A stretch of 64,000 nucleotides of DNA from Cyclobacterium roseum (GTDB lineage Bacteria; Bacteroidota; Bacteroidia; Cytophagales; Cyclobacteriaceae). Below are positions 29,645 through 38,808 of this stretch, piece after piece. The stretch lies in the NCBI RefSeq assembly GCF_010119225.1, contig NZ_WNKF01000003.1, forward strand, positions 356,987 through 420,986. Direction: 5' to 3'. Every line of letters begins with the position of its first letter. Position 1 is the stretch's first letter. The translations under genes were made by a program, and so were the position numbers. The notes below the pieces were generated by a model. The model saw only the letters and a program-made list of their open reading frames with translations, was not told the DNA's origin and made no database searches.

Positions 29645-31750
29645 ATGCAAAGTTTCAGAACCGAAATAGAAAATCCAGTTGTAGAAAAAGACATCGTCGA
29701 ATTAGCCGATAAAATCAACCTTTTTCGCAACGGAAAAATAGACGAAGAAAAATTCAGAAGCCTACGATTAGCCCGGGGAGTGTACGGACAACGGCAGGAA
29801 GGCGTGCAAATGATCCGGATCAAACTTCCATTTGGCCGGGTGACATCCTCACAGCTCAACCGAATCTGTGATGTCTCCGAGAAATATTCTACCGGCAGGC
29901 TTCACATTACGACACGTCAGGACATTCAAATTCACTATGTCAGTCTGGACAGGACACCTGAGCTTTGGTCCGAACTGGAAAAGGATGATGTCACCATACG
30001 CGAAGCTTGTGGTAATACCGTACGGAACGTGACAGCTTCAGAAACAGCGGGAATTGATCCTGCGGAGCCATTTGATGTAACGCCCTATGCGGATGCTACC
30101 TTCCGGTACATGTTGCGTAATCCCATCTCTCAGGAAATGGGGAGGAAATTTAAGATAAGCTTTTCTTCCAGTGAGGAAGATACCGCACTCTCTTACCTGC
30201 ATGACCTTGGTTTCATTGCTAAAGTGAGAACAGGAGAAAATGGCGTGGAAGAACGGGGATTTAAAGTCCTTCTGGGCGGCGGATTGGGCTCTCAGCCCCG
30301 GCACGGAGATGTGGTGCATGCGTTTTTGCCTACCGACCAACTGATTCCGTTTATCGAGGGAGTGGTTCGCGTTTTTGACCGACATGGTGAAAGAGCCAAG
30401 CGGATGAAAGCCCGAATGAAATTTCTCATCAATAAATTGGGGGTTGAGGAGTTTTTGGCATTGGTGGCGGAAGAACAAACTGCCTTGCAGCATCAATCGT
30501 ATCCGATTGATGTGACCGAATTTGAGGCATCCAAATCCTTGCCGGACCCGGCTTTGCCCGAGTTTACTGTTCCTGCGGATGAAAATTACAAACGATGGAA
30601 GCTAACGAACGTACTGCCTCAAAAGCAGCCGGGCTATTTTGCGGTAGGGGTAAAAATCCATTTAGGAGATTTTTATACCAAAGAGGCCCGTCAGTTGGCA
30701 AAGCTCGTTAAGGACTTTGCCAATGACGAATTGCGGTTCACCCTGCGACAGAATTTTCTGATCCGGGACGTGAAAGAGGAATTGCTACCTTTCTTTTACC
30801 AGGAGCTTAAAAAACTGGGGCTTTCCGACTATGGTTATAATTCCATAGGCGACATTACGGCTTGCCCCGGTACGGATACCTGTAACCTGGGAATTGCCAG
30901 TAGTACCGGTGCTGCCGATGTAATGGGGAAAGTAATTCTGGACGAGTACCCGGAATTTTTGCTGGACAAACACCTAACGATTAAGATTTCCGGATGTATG
31001 AATGCATGTGGGCAGCACAATATGGCTTCGATCGGATTTCAGGGTATGTCCATGAAAGCCGGTAAGTCTGTTTTGCCCGCTTTGCAGGTATTGCTGGGCG
31101 GTGCCACTTTTGGTGACGGGAAAGGCCGTTTCTCAGACAAGGTGATCAAAATCCCGAGTAAAAGAGGTCCTCAGGCCTTGCGAATCCTTCTGGACGATTA
31201 CAAATCCCAGGGGGAGAAAGCAGAGAATTACGCTTCCTACTACGAGCGAAAAGGACAAATGTATTTCTACGAATTACTCAAGCCCCTTGCGGGAACAGAC
31301 AACATTACCGAGTCGGATTTCATCGATTGGGGCAATGAGGAGCCCTATGTCAAAGCGATTGGTGTGGGTGAATGTGCCGGTGTGGTGATTGACTTGGTTT
31401 CCACCTTATTGTTGGAAGCCAGGGAAAAGCTGGCCGACTCGGAGGATAGTTTGAAAGCCGAAAAATGGGCTGATGGGATTTACCAGTCCTACACGAGCAT
31501 GGTAAATGCCGCCAAAGCCATTTTGACAGCGGAGGGCGTAAATACCAATAGTTACGCCAGCATTGTTTCTGAATTTGAAAATCAGTTTATTGCCAGCGGA
31601 AAAATTAACCTGGGTAAACCCTTTGCAGAGCTGGTGTATCAAATCAAACAAAATCCGCCTACCGAAGCGTTTGCCGCTGCATACTATCAAACTGCGGAAA
31701 AAGTATTTGAGGCGATTAGCGAATTCAGATCAAAAGAAGTACATGCATGA
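29645..31750 (+). CDS. Siroheme sulfite reductase with C-terminal helical (HEPN-like) extension
   Basis: 701 residues. The first 520 or so form the nitrite/sulfite reductase fold in two halves: LRLARGVYGQRQEGVQMIRI, then LHITTRQDIQIHY and REACGNTVRNVTAS. The siroheme/[4Fe-4S] ligands are in TACPGTDTCNLG (C-x5-C) and ISGCMNACGQH (C-x3-C). It makes sulfide from sulfite. Roughly residues 530-700 are an extra helical domain (EPYVKAIGVGECAGVVIDLV to the end) of the HEPN type found on Bacteroidota sulfite reductases; normal CysI ends before it. Placed between cysH and cobA, whose start overlaps its stop by four bases. Confidence 0.92.
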   Translation: MQSFRTEIENPVVEKDIVELADKINLFRNGKIDEEKFRSLRLARGVYGQRQEGVQMIRIKLPFGRVTSSQLNRICDVSEKYSTGRLHITTRQDIQIHYVSLDRTPELWSELEKDDVTIREACGNTVRNVTASETAGIDPAEPFDVTPYADATFRYMLRNPISQEMGRKFKISFSSSEEDTALSYLHDLGFIAKVRTGENGVEERGFKVLLGGGLGSQPRHGDVVHAFLPTDQLIPFIEGVVRVFDRHGERAKRMKARMKFLINKLGVEEFLALVAEEQTALQHQSYPIDVTEFEASKSLPDPALPEFTVPADENYKRWKLTNVLPQKQPGYFAVGVKIHLGDFYTKEARQLAKLVKDFANDELRFTLRQNFLIRDVKEELLPFFYQELKKLGLSDYGYNSIGDITACPGTDTCNLGIASSTGAADVMGKVILDEYPEFLLDKHLTIKISGCMNACGQHNMASIGFQGMSMKAGKSVLPALQVLLGGATFGDGKGRFSDKVIKIPSKRGPQALRILLDDYKSQGEKAENYASYYERKGQMYFYELLKPLAGTDNITESDFIDWGNEEPYVKAIGVGECAGVVIDLVSTLLLEAREKLADSEDSLKAEKWADGIYQSYTSMVNAAKAILTAEGVNTNSYASIVSEFENQFIASGKINLGKPFAELVYQIKQNPPTEAFAAAYYQTAEKVFEAISEFRSKEVHA

Positions 31751-32538
31751 GGAATGAGGTCAGACCAAGAGTGACATTGGTAGGTGCCGGACCGGGAGAT
31801 CCGGAATTGATTACCCTGAAAGGGGTCTTGGCACTAAACAAAGCCGATGTGGTGCTGTTTGATGCATTGATTGACCGTTCGTTGTTAAATCATGCTCCGG
31901 ACAAGGCACTGAAGGTATTTGTAGGGAAGAGGCATGGCAGTCTCAAAAACCCACAGGAAGATACCAACCGGCTTTGTGTGCGCTATGCTCAGGAATACGG
32001 TCACGTGGTCCGTCTGAAAGGGGGCGATCCGTTCGTATTTGGCAGAGGAGCCGAGGAATTGGATTACATCCATCAATTCGGGATCAGCACGGATGTGGTT
32101 CCTGGCATTTCGTCCACGGTAGCCGTCCCTGCTGCTGCGGGAATTCCGGTTACCAAACGAGGAGTTTCTGAGAGTTATTGGGTGATCACGGGCACTACCA
32201 GTAGCGGCGAGCTATCTCATGACCTGAAGTTGGCCAGCCGCTCAAAAGCGACCGTGGTGTTGTTGATGGGAACGAAAAAACTGACAGAAATAGTAGGAAT
32301 ATACGAGGCTCAGGGCTTGGTAGACAAACCCATTGCCATTATTGAACGGGGAACTACCGTGGAGGAAAAGGTAGTAGCCGGTACCATGGGGGACATTCTG
32401 GACAAAGCCAGCAAGCAAAAGGTGGGTGCCCCAGCGATCATTATCATCGGTGAAGTGGTCCGGGAAAGTCCCCAATTAAAAGCGGTTTACGAGGAGGTAC
32501 TTTGTGAGCATAAACTGATTTCTTTACACAATGAATGA
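31747..32538 (+). CDS. cobA: Uroporphyrinogen-III C-methyltransferase
   Basis: 263 residues. It methylates uroporphyrinogen III twice (SAM-dependent) to precorrin-2 for siroheme. SUMT signatures: VTLVGAGPGDPELITLKG at the N terminus, then VVLFDALIDRSLLNH, VRLKGGDPFVFGRGAEE, VPGISSTVAVPAAAGIPVT and the later ATVVLLMGTKKL. It lacks the CysG N-terminal dehydrogenase; that function is the next gene. The ATGA overlap with the sulfite reductase gene and the 8-bp overlap with the next show tight translational coupling, fitting siroheme supply to the reductase. Confidence 0.95.
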   Translation: MRNEVRPRVTLVGAGPGDPELITLKGVLALNKADVVLFDALIDRSLLNHAPDKALKVFVGKRHGSLKNPQEDTNRLCVRYAQEYGHVVRLKGGDPFVFGRGAEELDYIHQFGISTDVVPGISSTVAVPAAAGIPVTKRGVSESYWVITGTTSSGELSHDLKLASRSKATVVLLMGTKKLTEIVGIYEAQGLVDKPIAIIERGTTVEEKVVAGTMGDILDKASKQKVGAPAIIIIGEVVRESPQLKAVYEEVLCEHKLISLHNE

Positions 32539-33106
32539 ATTGTATCCTGTTTTTTTGAAAGTTCACCAATTGGAAACACTCTTGGTAGGTGCGGGATTTG
32601 TAGGGCTTGAAAAGCTCACCTTTTTGCTTAAGTCCAGTCCCCATGCCACCGTCACAGTGGTATCCGTGGAGATTTCGGACGAAATCCGTGAAATCGCCCG
32701 AGACAATCCCCGGATTCGGTTGATACAGGATGCTTACCATTCCCGCTACCTGGAGCAAAAACACATGGTGATCGCTGCGACCAATTTTCCCGAGGTCAAT
32801 AAAACGATCTACAAGGATGCCAAAGAAAGGTATTTACTGGTCAATGTGGCTGATACGCCGGAATATTGTGACTTTTACCTGGGTGGAATAGTGACGAAGG
32901 GTAATGTAAAAATCGCCATCAGCACCAATGGCAAAAGCCCTACTACTGCCAAGAGGCTGCGGCAGATGTTAGAGGAAATCATCCCGGAAGACATCAACGA
33001 GATGGTAGAAAACATTAACAAGTATAGAGATACCTTAAAAGGAGATTTTGAATACAAAGTAGAGGCCTTGAATAAACTAACAGAAGGGCTTATAAAAAAG
33101 GACTAA
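32531..33106 (+). CDS. Precorrin-2 dehydrogenase / sirohydrochlorin ferrochelatase
   Basis: 191 residues, the size of Met8/SirC-type enzymes. Rossmann start FLKVHQLETLLVGAGFVGLE, then VIAATNFPEVNKTIYKDAKE, LLVNVADTPEYCDFYLGG and IAISTNGKSPTTAKRLRQML, which match the CysG N-terminal module. It oxidises precorrin-2 with NAD and may insert iron to complete siroheme. It completes the cysH operon and overlaps cobA by 8 bp; a terminator follows 14 bp after the stop. Confidence 0.9.
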   Translation: MNELYPVFLKVHQLETLLVGAGFVGLEKLTFLLKSSPHATVTVVSVEISDEIREIARDNPRIRLIQDAYHSRYLEQKHMVIAATNFPEVNKTIYKDAKERYLLVNVADTPEYCDFYLGGIVTKGNVKIAISTNGKSPTTAKRLRQMLEEIIPEDINEMVENINKYRDTLKGDFEYKVEALNKLTEGLIKKD

Positions 33107-33120
33107 TTCATAGAAACAAA

Positions 33121-33146
33121 AAAAGGGGCGTTCAGCCCCTTTTTTT
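33121..33146 (+). terminator. Terminator of the sulfur operon
   Basis: AAAAGGGGC gttca GCCCCTTTTTTT: a 9-bp stem (5 GC pairs, 4 A-T pairs) with a 5-nt loop and a T run on the plus strand. The A run on the other side could serve minus-strand transcripts. Confidence 0.9.
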
Positions 33147-33251
33147 ACGTTCATTTTTTAAGTTTTCAATGTAGGTCTTAATTACTCTCAATTTTTCGTT
33201 TTCATTCAAGCCCGGATAGGGCTGAAAAAACGCATCTATACTCCATTGCAT
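33132..33251 (-). CDS. Possible 39-residue protein, antisense to the operon end
   Basis: An ATG ORF on the minus strand, MQWSIDAFFQPYPGLNENEK, then LRVIKTYIENLKNERKKRG, ending with a TGA inside the terminator hairpin. It is preceded by an A-rich leader (CAATTAAAAAA) as expected in this phylum. The amphipathic helix-like second half and basic tail look protein-like, and nothing else occupies the 257-bp gap. I do not recognise the family and the ORF is short, so chance is possible. Confidence 0.35.
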   Translation of the reverse strand: MQWSIDAFFQPYPGLNENEKLRVIKTYIENLKNERKKRG

Positions 33252-33363
33252 TTTTTTAATTGTTTATTTTACACGTTAATATACGCTTTATTTGGTTATT
33301 TAGATTCAATACCGACGCTTTTTTTTCTTATCTTGTAAAATAAGGGGCTAAAAGAGTGTCAAA

Positions 33364-34803
33364 ATGGTGATGGGAAATGAAATTCATGAAGTCAGCGATA
33401 CCTGGATGGAAGAATCGTTTGTGCTTCAGCGTAAAGCTGGATTGAGGAACAGGGCCGCTCCGCTTCAGTACAGAATTGACCGATTGGAGGCCTTAAAGGA
33501 CTGGATCAAGTCCAACCAAAAATGGATAAAGGAGGCTCTATATCAGGATCTTAAAAAATCCGGGACAGAGGCAGCCATTACGGAGATATACGTGGTCTTG
33601 TCTGAAATACAGCATGCCCTCCGTAATTTACCCAAATGGGCAAAACCGGAAAAAGTAAAAACTCCCTTCTCCCTGCTGGGAAGCAAGTCTTATGTGCAGG
33701 TCGAACCTAAGGGAACGGCACTTATTCTTTCCCCCTGGAACTACCCCTTCAATTTATCCGTAGGTCCTATGGTTTCAGCAATCGCTGCAGGTTGCACGGT
33801 CATGCTCAAGCCCTCTGAAATGGCTCCACACACCGCCGCTTTGCTTGAAAAGATGGTCGGAGCGTTGTACGGAAGGGAACAAGTGACGGTGCTTACCGGT
33901 GGGGTAGACCTGGCGCAAAAATTGTTGCAAAAGCCTTTCGACCATGTATTTTTTACGGGCAGTCCGAAAGTAGGTAAAAAGGTGATGGAAGCAGCCGCTC
34001 AGCATCTGAGTAGCGTAACCCTGGAGTTGGGAGGAAAATCCCCCGTGATCGTGGACAAAGGGGTGGACCTGGAAAAGGCAGCGGAGCGGATCGTTTGGGG
34101 GAAGCTTATTAATTGCGGGCAAACCTGCCTGGCACCGGATTACCTGCTCGTTCACGAGACAGATAAAGAAGACTTGATTTCCTTGCTGAAGCAAAAAATA
34201 AATGAGCTCTACAACCCCAGAGACAAAGGGATTATTGCCAATCCGGATTACGGTAGGTTAATCAATATCGGTCACCTGAATCGGCTTCAGTCGCTTTTGA
34301 CTGAGGCCTTGGTTGGCGGCGCCACGATTATCGTAGGTGGGACGGTAAATGAAGAAGAACGGTATATGGAACCTACCCTCCTTGAGGGGGTAACTACCGG
34401 AATGAAGCTAATGGAAGAGGAGATTTTTGGTCCGATTTTGCCTCTTTTCACCTATAGAAACATCGACGAGGCGATTGCCATGGTCAGTGCCCAGCCAAAG
34501 CCACTGGCCCTGTATCTATTTTCCGAGGAACCTCATTTAACCGATCATGTTTCCACCCACACGAGTTCGGGTACCGTGGTCGTCAATGATTGCGCGGTCC
34601 AATTTGGTCATCCCGGCCTTCCTTTTGGTGGAGTGGGACAAAGTGGCCTGGGAAAGGCCCATGGTAAGTATGGTTTCCTTGCTTTTTCCAATGAAAAGGC
34701 CGTTTTGAAGCAGAGATCCGGCCGGACGGCACTTCGTGTGTTGTACCCTCCCTATGGCTTAAAGGAAAAGAAAATCACCCAGTTTCTAATGCGCTGGCTG
34801 TAA
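33364..34803 (+). CDS. Aldehyde dehydrogenase (class 3 / fatty-aldehyde type)
   Basis: 479 residues. It oxidises aldehydes to acids with NAD(P). Landmarks: ALILSPWNYPFNLSVGPMVS (Asn of the oxyanion hole), FFTGSPKVGKKVMEAA (cofactor loop), LELGGKSPVIV (Glu base) and NCGQTCLAPDYLLV (catalytic Cys). The C terminus ends in YPPYGLKEKKITQFLMRWL, a hydrophobic tail like that of class 3 ALDHs (ALDH3/YwdH group). The size and absence of a signal peptide place it in the cytosol. No operon partner; it starts about 110 bp after the small antisense ORF. Confidence 0.93.
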   Translation: MVMGNEIHEVSDTWMEESFVLQRKAGLRNRAAPLQYRIDRLEALKDWIKSNQKWIKEALYQDLKKSGTEAAITEIYVVLSEIQHALRNLPKWAKPEKVKTPFSLLGSKSYVQVEPKGTALILSPWNYPFNLSVGPMVSAIAAGCTVMLKPSEMAPHTAALLEKMVGALYGREQVTVLTGGVDLAQKLLQKPFDHVFFTGSPKVGKKVMEAAAQHLSSVTLELGGKSPVIVDKGVDLEKAAERIVWGKLINCGQTCLAPDYLLVHETDKEDLISLLKQKINELYNPRDKGIIANPDYGRLINIGHLNRLQSLLTEALVGGATIIVGGTVNEEERYMEPTLLEGVTTGMKLMEEEIFGPILPLFTYRNIDEAIAMVSAQPKPLALYLFSEEPHLTDHVSTHTSSGTVVVNDCAVQFGHPGLPFGGVGQSGLGKAHGKYGFLAFSNEKAVLKQRSGRTALRVLYPPYGLKEKKITQFLMRWL

Positions 34804-35291
34804 CGGAATGGCTTAAAATAAACAAATAGTAGGGGTGTGTAGCGAATCTCATTAAAAGGTTGCACCACCGATGGCACACAAAAAATGGTTAAATAAAGAT
34901 CTAAATCACAAGATAGAGTAGCTTTTCAGGGCACCCCAAATCTGAAAAAAAATTGTGAAAATCGGTGCGAGTCTGTGGTGAAAAATGGCATCGCAGATTA
35001 GCACAGATAGATGGACCCTACCGGGGATTACAAATTCGGCGAAGCTCCGCTGTTCGACATTTACAATGTCAAACTCCAGATAAACAGGATTTGAAATCCT
35101 GTTTTCGTGACCAAATTTGGATCTATCACGGATCCCTTAGTTAAACATTGATAAATGGACGGCTCCCGGGGATTACAAATCCCCTTAATCTGAACCACGG
35201 AATTATAAATTCCGAGGAGCGCGTTCCTTAAATGTTCTTATATTCCTTATATGGTTTTAAACTTTTCAACCAAAAATAAGTCTAGAACCTC
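34804..35291. repeat. Spacer with a cluster of REP-like hairpins (35021-35214)
   Basis: 488 bp without genes. Four clear hairpins share the core ATT-NNN-AAT but have different stems: GACATTtacAATGTC (35056-35070), AAACAGGATTtgaAATCCTGTTT (35082-35104, given here as stem-loop-stem), GGGGATTacaAATCCCC (35168-35184) and CGGAATTataAATTCCG (35198-35214). A weak fifth, CCGGGGATTACAAATTCGG, is at 35021-35039. Preserved pairing with changed bases marks them as members of a structured repeat family. The adjacent GCAGATTAGCACAGATAGATGG is another known-looking dispersed word. No transposase for this family is nearby. Confidence 0.75.
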
Positions 35292-36821
35292 TTAAAGCTC
35301 CTCCAGCCTCTCCAAATAACTTTCCGCCTGTTCCAGGATTTCATCCTTTTGCTTCATTTTCGAGAGGGTGTTGTACACGAAGCCGATTCGGGGATTATTT
35401 TCCAGTTTTTCCCGGTTTCGCTCGTAAAAGGCCCAATACAAACTGTTGAAAGGGCATGCCTTATCCCCTGTTTTTTTGGTTTTGGAATAATGGCAGGAAC
35501 CGCAATAGTTGCTCATTTTGTCGATATAATTGGCAGAGGAAACATAGGGCTTGGTGCCCACGATACCTCCATCAGCAAACTGACTCATGCCCCGTGTATT
35601 GGTGATTTCCACCCATTCAATGGCATCTACATATATGCCCAGGTACCACTGATCCACCTCATCCGGATCAATTCCGGCCAGCAAGGCAAAATTTCCGGTA
35701 ACCATCAGCCGCTGTATGTGGTGGGCATAGGCATGCTCCAGGGATTGGCCGATGGCATGTTTCAGGCAATTCATTTTGGTGTTTCCATTCCAAAAAAAGG
35801 AGGGTAGGGGTCTTTTGTGGCCAAAGAAGTTCATTTGGGCATAATCCGGCATCTTTGCCCAGTAGACTCCCCGCATAAACTCCCGCCAACCCAGAATTTG
35901 CCGGATAAAGCCTTCCACCTGAGCCATTCCGTATTTTTCCGGGTTTTTCTGCAGGCAGCTTTCCGCTTTCTGAATCACTTCCAGTGGATGGAGCATCTTG
36001 CTGTTCAGTGCAAAACTGAGCCGGCTATGAAAAAGAAAAGGCTCTCCGCTATGCATGGCATCCTGATACGACCCAAAATGGGGCAATAAATCCTCCAGGA
36101 AGGATTCCAACAAGGTAACCGATTCCTCCCGGGAGCAGGGCCAGGGAAAATTTTTAGGGTCCACGGTTCCGAGGGTTTCTATTTCGGCCTTTTCAATGAT
36201 TTTCAGAAGCTCGCTGAGATCCCGGCCAAAAGCCGGTAAGGGGGGAACCGGCACCTCTTCCCGGTATTTATTCCGGTTTTCCTGGTCGTAATTCCATTTC
36301 CCTCCCAACGGCTTTTGGCCATGCATCAGGATGTCTAACGTTTCGCGCATGGACCGGTAAAACGATTCCATCAGGTAAGTTTTCTTACCCGAGAAAAAAG
36401 TTTGTACCGACTCCCTGTCGCTTAAAAAATGTTCGGTATCAAAACTTTTGGTTTTGATGTTTAGCTGTTTACAGATCTTTTGAAGCTGTATGTCAAGCCG
36501 GTACTCATCGGGTAATTGGTATTCAAACCGCTTAAACTTTTCGCTTTTGACTACATGCAGGATGTTATCTTCCAGATGCTGCCGATTTTCTTTATGATCG
36601 ATGGGCAGGTAAATGACTTGATGTCCCTGCTTTTCCAACCAATCAGCAAAGTTTCGCATGGATTGAAAAAATGCCAATACTTTTTGTACATGGTGCTTTA
36701 CATAATCCGTCTCCTGTCTTATTTCCATCATCAGGTAAACCACCGACTCCTCCTTTTTCCCAAACCAGGAGTGTTGTTGATTTAGCTGATCCCCCAAAAT
36801 AAGCCGTACTGTTTTTTCCAT
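35292..36821 (-). CDS. Cryptochrome/photolyase, bacterial (6-4) FeS type
   Basis: 509 residues. N-terminal antenna-like domain LRLILGDQLNQQHSWFG-type start (actual: RLILGDQLNQQHSWFGK). The helical FAD domain contains QVEGFIRQILGWREFMRGVYW and EHAYAHHIQRLMVTGNFALL. The four Cys expected for the [4Fe-4S] cluster of FeS-BCP photolyases (PhrB-like) are visible: one in MNCLKHAIGQ, two in NYCGSCHYSK, one in KACPFNSLYW. The family repairs (6-4) photoproducts in blue light. It is a single gene at the end of a repeat-rich spacer. Confidence 0.92.
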   Translation of the reverse strand: MEKTVRLILGDQLNQQHSWFGKKEESVVYLMMEIRQETDYVKHHVQKVLAFFQSMRNFADWLEKQGHQVIYLPIDHKENRQHLEDNILHVVKSEKFKRFEYQLPDEYRLDIQLQKICKQLNIKTKSFDTEHFLSDRESVQTFFSGKKTYLMESFYRSMRETLDILMHGQKPLGGKWNYDQENRNKYREEVPVPPLPAFGRDLSELLKIIEKAEIETLGTVDPKNFPWPCSREESVTLLESFLEDLLPHFGSYQDAMHSGEPFLFHSRLSFALNSKMLHPLEVIQKAESCLQKNPEKYGMAQVEGFIRQILGWREFMRGVYWAKMPDYAQMNFFGHKRPLPSFFWNGNTKMNCLKHAIGQSLEHAYAHHIQRLMVTGNFALLAGIDPDEVDQWYLGIYVDAIEWVEITNTRGMSQFADGGIVGTKPYVSSANYIDKMSNYCGSCHYSKTKKTGDKACPFNSLYWAFYERNREKLENNPRIGFVYNTLSKMKQKDEILEQAESYLERLEEL

Positions 36822-36913
36822 TTTTTGCTTTATTTTCTTCTTAAATAAAGCAACTTTTTTCCTCCTTTGTTTACGTTTTGTTTCAAATGAAAGTAGCTGT
36901 AAGCCGGATACCT

Positions 36914-37153
36914 TTATGAACTGATTCTGTGATCGGAATCCAGCAGCTCAATGTAATCTCCAAAATAATAGTTGAACGTGATGATCAAATGGTTTAAATC
37001 ACCAGATTGCATCTCCCTTTGGATTTTCAGGGTGTCCATGCCCAACGCTTCGCTTAAAGTCTCAGCGTATTCCAGCAGGTCCTCGCCTATAATGCGCGCA
37101 TCTTTCTGGTCCAGGTGGATCTGCATAATCGCTTTTGTTTTGGACGCCATCAT
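36914..37153 (-). CDS. Small hypothetical protein
   Basis: 79 residues (77 from the second Met plus two). The sequence MQIHLDQKDARIIGEDLLEY, AETLSEALGMDTLKIQREMQ and LIITFNYYFGDYIELLDSDH alternates helix and strand and is soluble and acidic. No family recognised. Its codon use resembles genome genes, and it is on the same strand as the photolyase but 92 bp upstream, perhaps in the same transcript. A real gene is likely, though unproven. Confidence 0.55.
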   Translation of the reverse strand: MMASKTKAIMQIHLDQKDARIIGEDLLEYAETLSEALGMDTLKIQREMQSGDLNHLIITFNYYFGDYIELLDSDHRISS

Positions 37154-37516
37154 TTCTATGATATGTTAAAAGTTAAATTGTTATTGTTACCTCATTTTTC
37201 GGATACCAGGTATCCGACCCACTTGCCGGCCGGCATTTCCTTCCAGTATTTCCATTTTAAACTTGGATTTCTGTTTTACATAAAATCTTTTTTGCAATTT
37301 GTTTTTTGAAATATTATTTTATGTAATTAGAATACTTTTAAATGAAATACTACAAACATGATTTATTTCTATAAATAATAGAATAAAATTCGAATTCACA
37401 AATTCTCTGAAAAATTATTTAACGATGGCTTTTTGGGCAAAAAACCATTTTTTCTTTGGACGGATGAAAAATGGATTTACTAGTTGGAAATTTGAAATAA
37501 ATACCAAAAAATTAAT
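37154..37516. other. AT-rich gene-free stretch
   Basis: 363 bp, strongly AT-rich from about 37290 on. On the minus strand at about 37193-37272 a short frame without start codon reads KWKYWKEMPAGKWVGYLVS, which might be a gene remnant. Otherwise nothing is visible. Confidence 0.4.
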
Positions 37517-37551
37517 AAAAAAAGTGGGTAATTTTTTTACCCACTTTTTTT
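37517..37551 (-). terminator. Terminator overlapping the lysA stop
   Basis: AAAAAAAGTGGGTAA ttttt TTACCCACTTTTTTT, a 15-bp perfect stem flanked by A and T runs; it can work in both directions. The lysA stop codon is inside the T run. Confidence 0.9.
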
Positions 37552-38782
37552 AAAATTCGATTATGGTCTGGTTTCTAATTAAGTCTTCGAAAGTTTCTCG
37601 CTTTCGAATGAGGTAATCGGCACCGTCTAAAACCAATACTTCAGGAGGCCTGTATCGGGAATTGTAATTGGAGGCCATGCTATATCCGTAAGCACCGGCA
37701 TTCTTTATGGCCAATACATCTCCTTCTTTTACTTCTTTGAGTTTACGGTCTGCTGCGATGGTGTCCGTTTCACAAATATATCCTACAATGGTATATACCC
37801 TTTCCGGACCATCCATTTTGGAAATATTGACCACCCCGTGATAGGCGTCGTACATCATCGGACGAAGCAAATGATTAAGCCCGGAATCCACTCCAACGAA
37901 AGTAGTCGCGGGTGTAGGCTTGACCACATTGGCTTTTACCAGTAGGTAGCCGCTTTCGCTAACCAGAAATTTGCCCGGCTCAAACCAGATTTCCAGTTCC
38001 GTTCCATATTCCTTACAAAAATCCCGAAACGCAGCAGAAACCTTTTTACCCACCTCCTGAATATCGGTGGTAATGTCGCCCTCCTTGTAACCGACCTTGA
38101 ATCCGCCACCAAAATCTAAAAATGCCAGCCCTTTAAACTCCCGGGCAGCATCAAACAGGATCTCAGCACCTTTCAGAAAGACTTCCGCATCCAATATATC
38201 CGAACCAGTATGCACATGCAAGCCCACGACGTTCAACTCATACGCCTGCACAATTTTAAGCACATGCTTTAATTGCAAGATCGAAATACCAAACTTGCTA
38301 TCGATATGTCCTACCGAGATCTTGGAATTGCCTCCCGCCAGAATATGGGGATTAAGCCGGATGCATAAGGGTACCTGATGGCCGAATTCAGTACCGAAAT
38401 GTTCCAACATGGGTATGTTGTCAATGTTTACCATGACACCCAGTTCCACCGCCTGCTTGATTTCTTCAAAGTCAACACCGTTTGGTGTATACATGATTTC
38501 TTCGGGTGAAAATCCGGCATGAAGACAAAGCTGAATTTCCTCAACGGAAACCGCATCCACACCCGTACCAGCTTTCCGCATCAGCTGAAGAATAGAAATA
38601 TTGGAGAGTGCCTTGGTCGCATACTTGATTTTCATCTTTACCCCGGAAAAAGCCTGCTTGAGTGATTCCACCTGGGCCAAAATCTTATTTCCGTCATACA
38701 CATACACCGGTGTGCCGTATTTATTGGCGATATCCAACAAGGGAATTTCCTGAATGCAATAGCGTTGGTTGTTGATTTCCAT
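37550..38782 (-). CDS. lysA: Diaminopimelate decarboxylase
   Basis: 410 residues from ATG at 38782 (the longer frame starts from a TTG before the promoter). It decarboxylates meso-DAP to lysine with PLP. PLP Lys in KIKYATKALSNI, the glycine loop near FLDFGGGFKVGYK, phosphate contact EPGKFLVSESGYL, catalytic Cys-Glu in YICETDTIA, and GAYGYSMASNYNSRYRP near the C terminus. Alone in its unit; its -7 box overlaps the region 19-26 bp before the ATG. Homologues in the phylum often carry an aspartokinase fusion; this one does not. Confidence 0.95.
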   Translation of the reverse strand: MEINNQRYCIQEIPLLDIANKYGTPVYVYDGNKILAQVESLKQAFSGVKMKIKYATKALSNISILQLMRKAGTGVDAVSVEEIQLCLHAGFSPEEIMYTPNGVDFEEIKQAVELGVMVNIDNIPMLEHFGTEFGHQVPLCIRLNPHILAGGNSKISVGHIDSKFGISILQLKHVLKIVQAYELNVVGLHVHTGSDILDAEVFLKGAEILFDAAREFKGLAFLDFGGGFKVGYKEGDITTDIQEVGKKVSAAFRDFCKEYGTELEIWFEPGKFLVSESGYLLVKANVVKPTPATTFVGVDSGLNHLLRPMMYDAYHGVVNISKMDGPERVYTIVGYICETDTIAADRKLKEVKEGDVLAIKNAGAYGYSMASNYNSRYRPPEVLVLDGADYLIRKRETFEDLIRNQTIIEF

Positions 38783-38800
38783 TGGTTCTGATTTAGCTGG

Positions 38801-38808
38801 CAAAGATA
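38801..38808 (-). promoter_or_regulatory. -7 box (TATCTTTG) of lysA
   Basis: On the minus strand TATCTTTG matches TAnnTTTG and ends 18 bp before the lysA ATG, implying a very short 5' leader and confirming the ATG at 38782. Confidence 0.55.

Noticed and set aside
37193..37272. Minus-strand stretch reading KWKYWKEMPAGKWVGYLVS
   Set aside because: It looks protein-like but has no start codon and a TAA just upstream; too short to call a gene or assign a pseudogene family.
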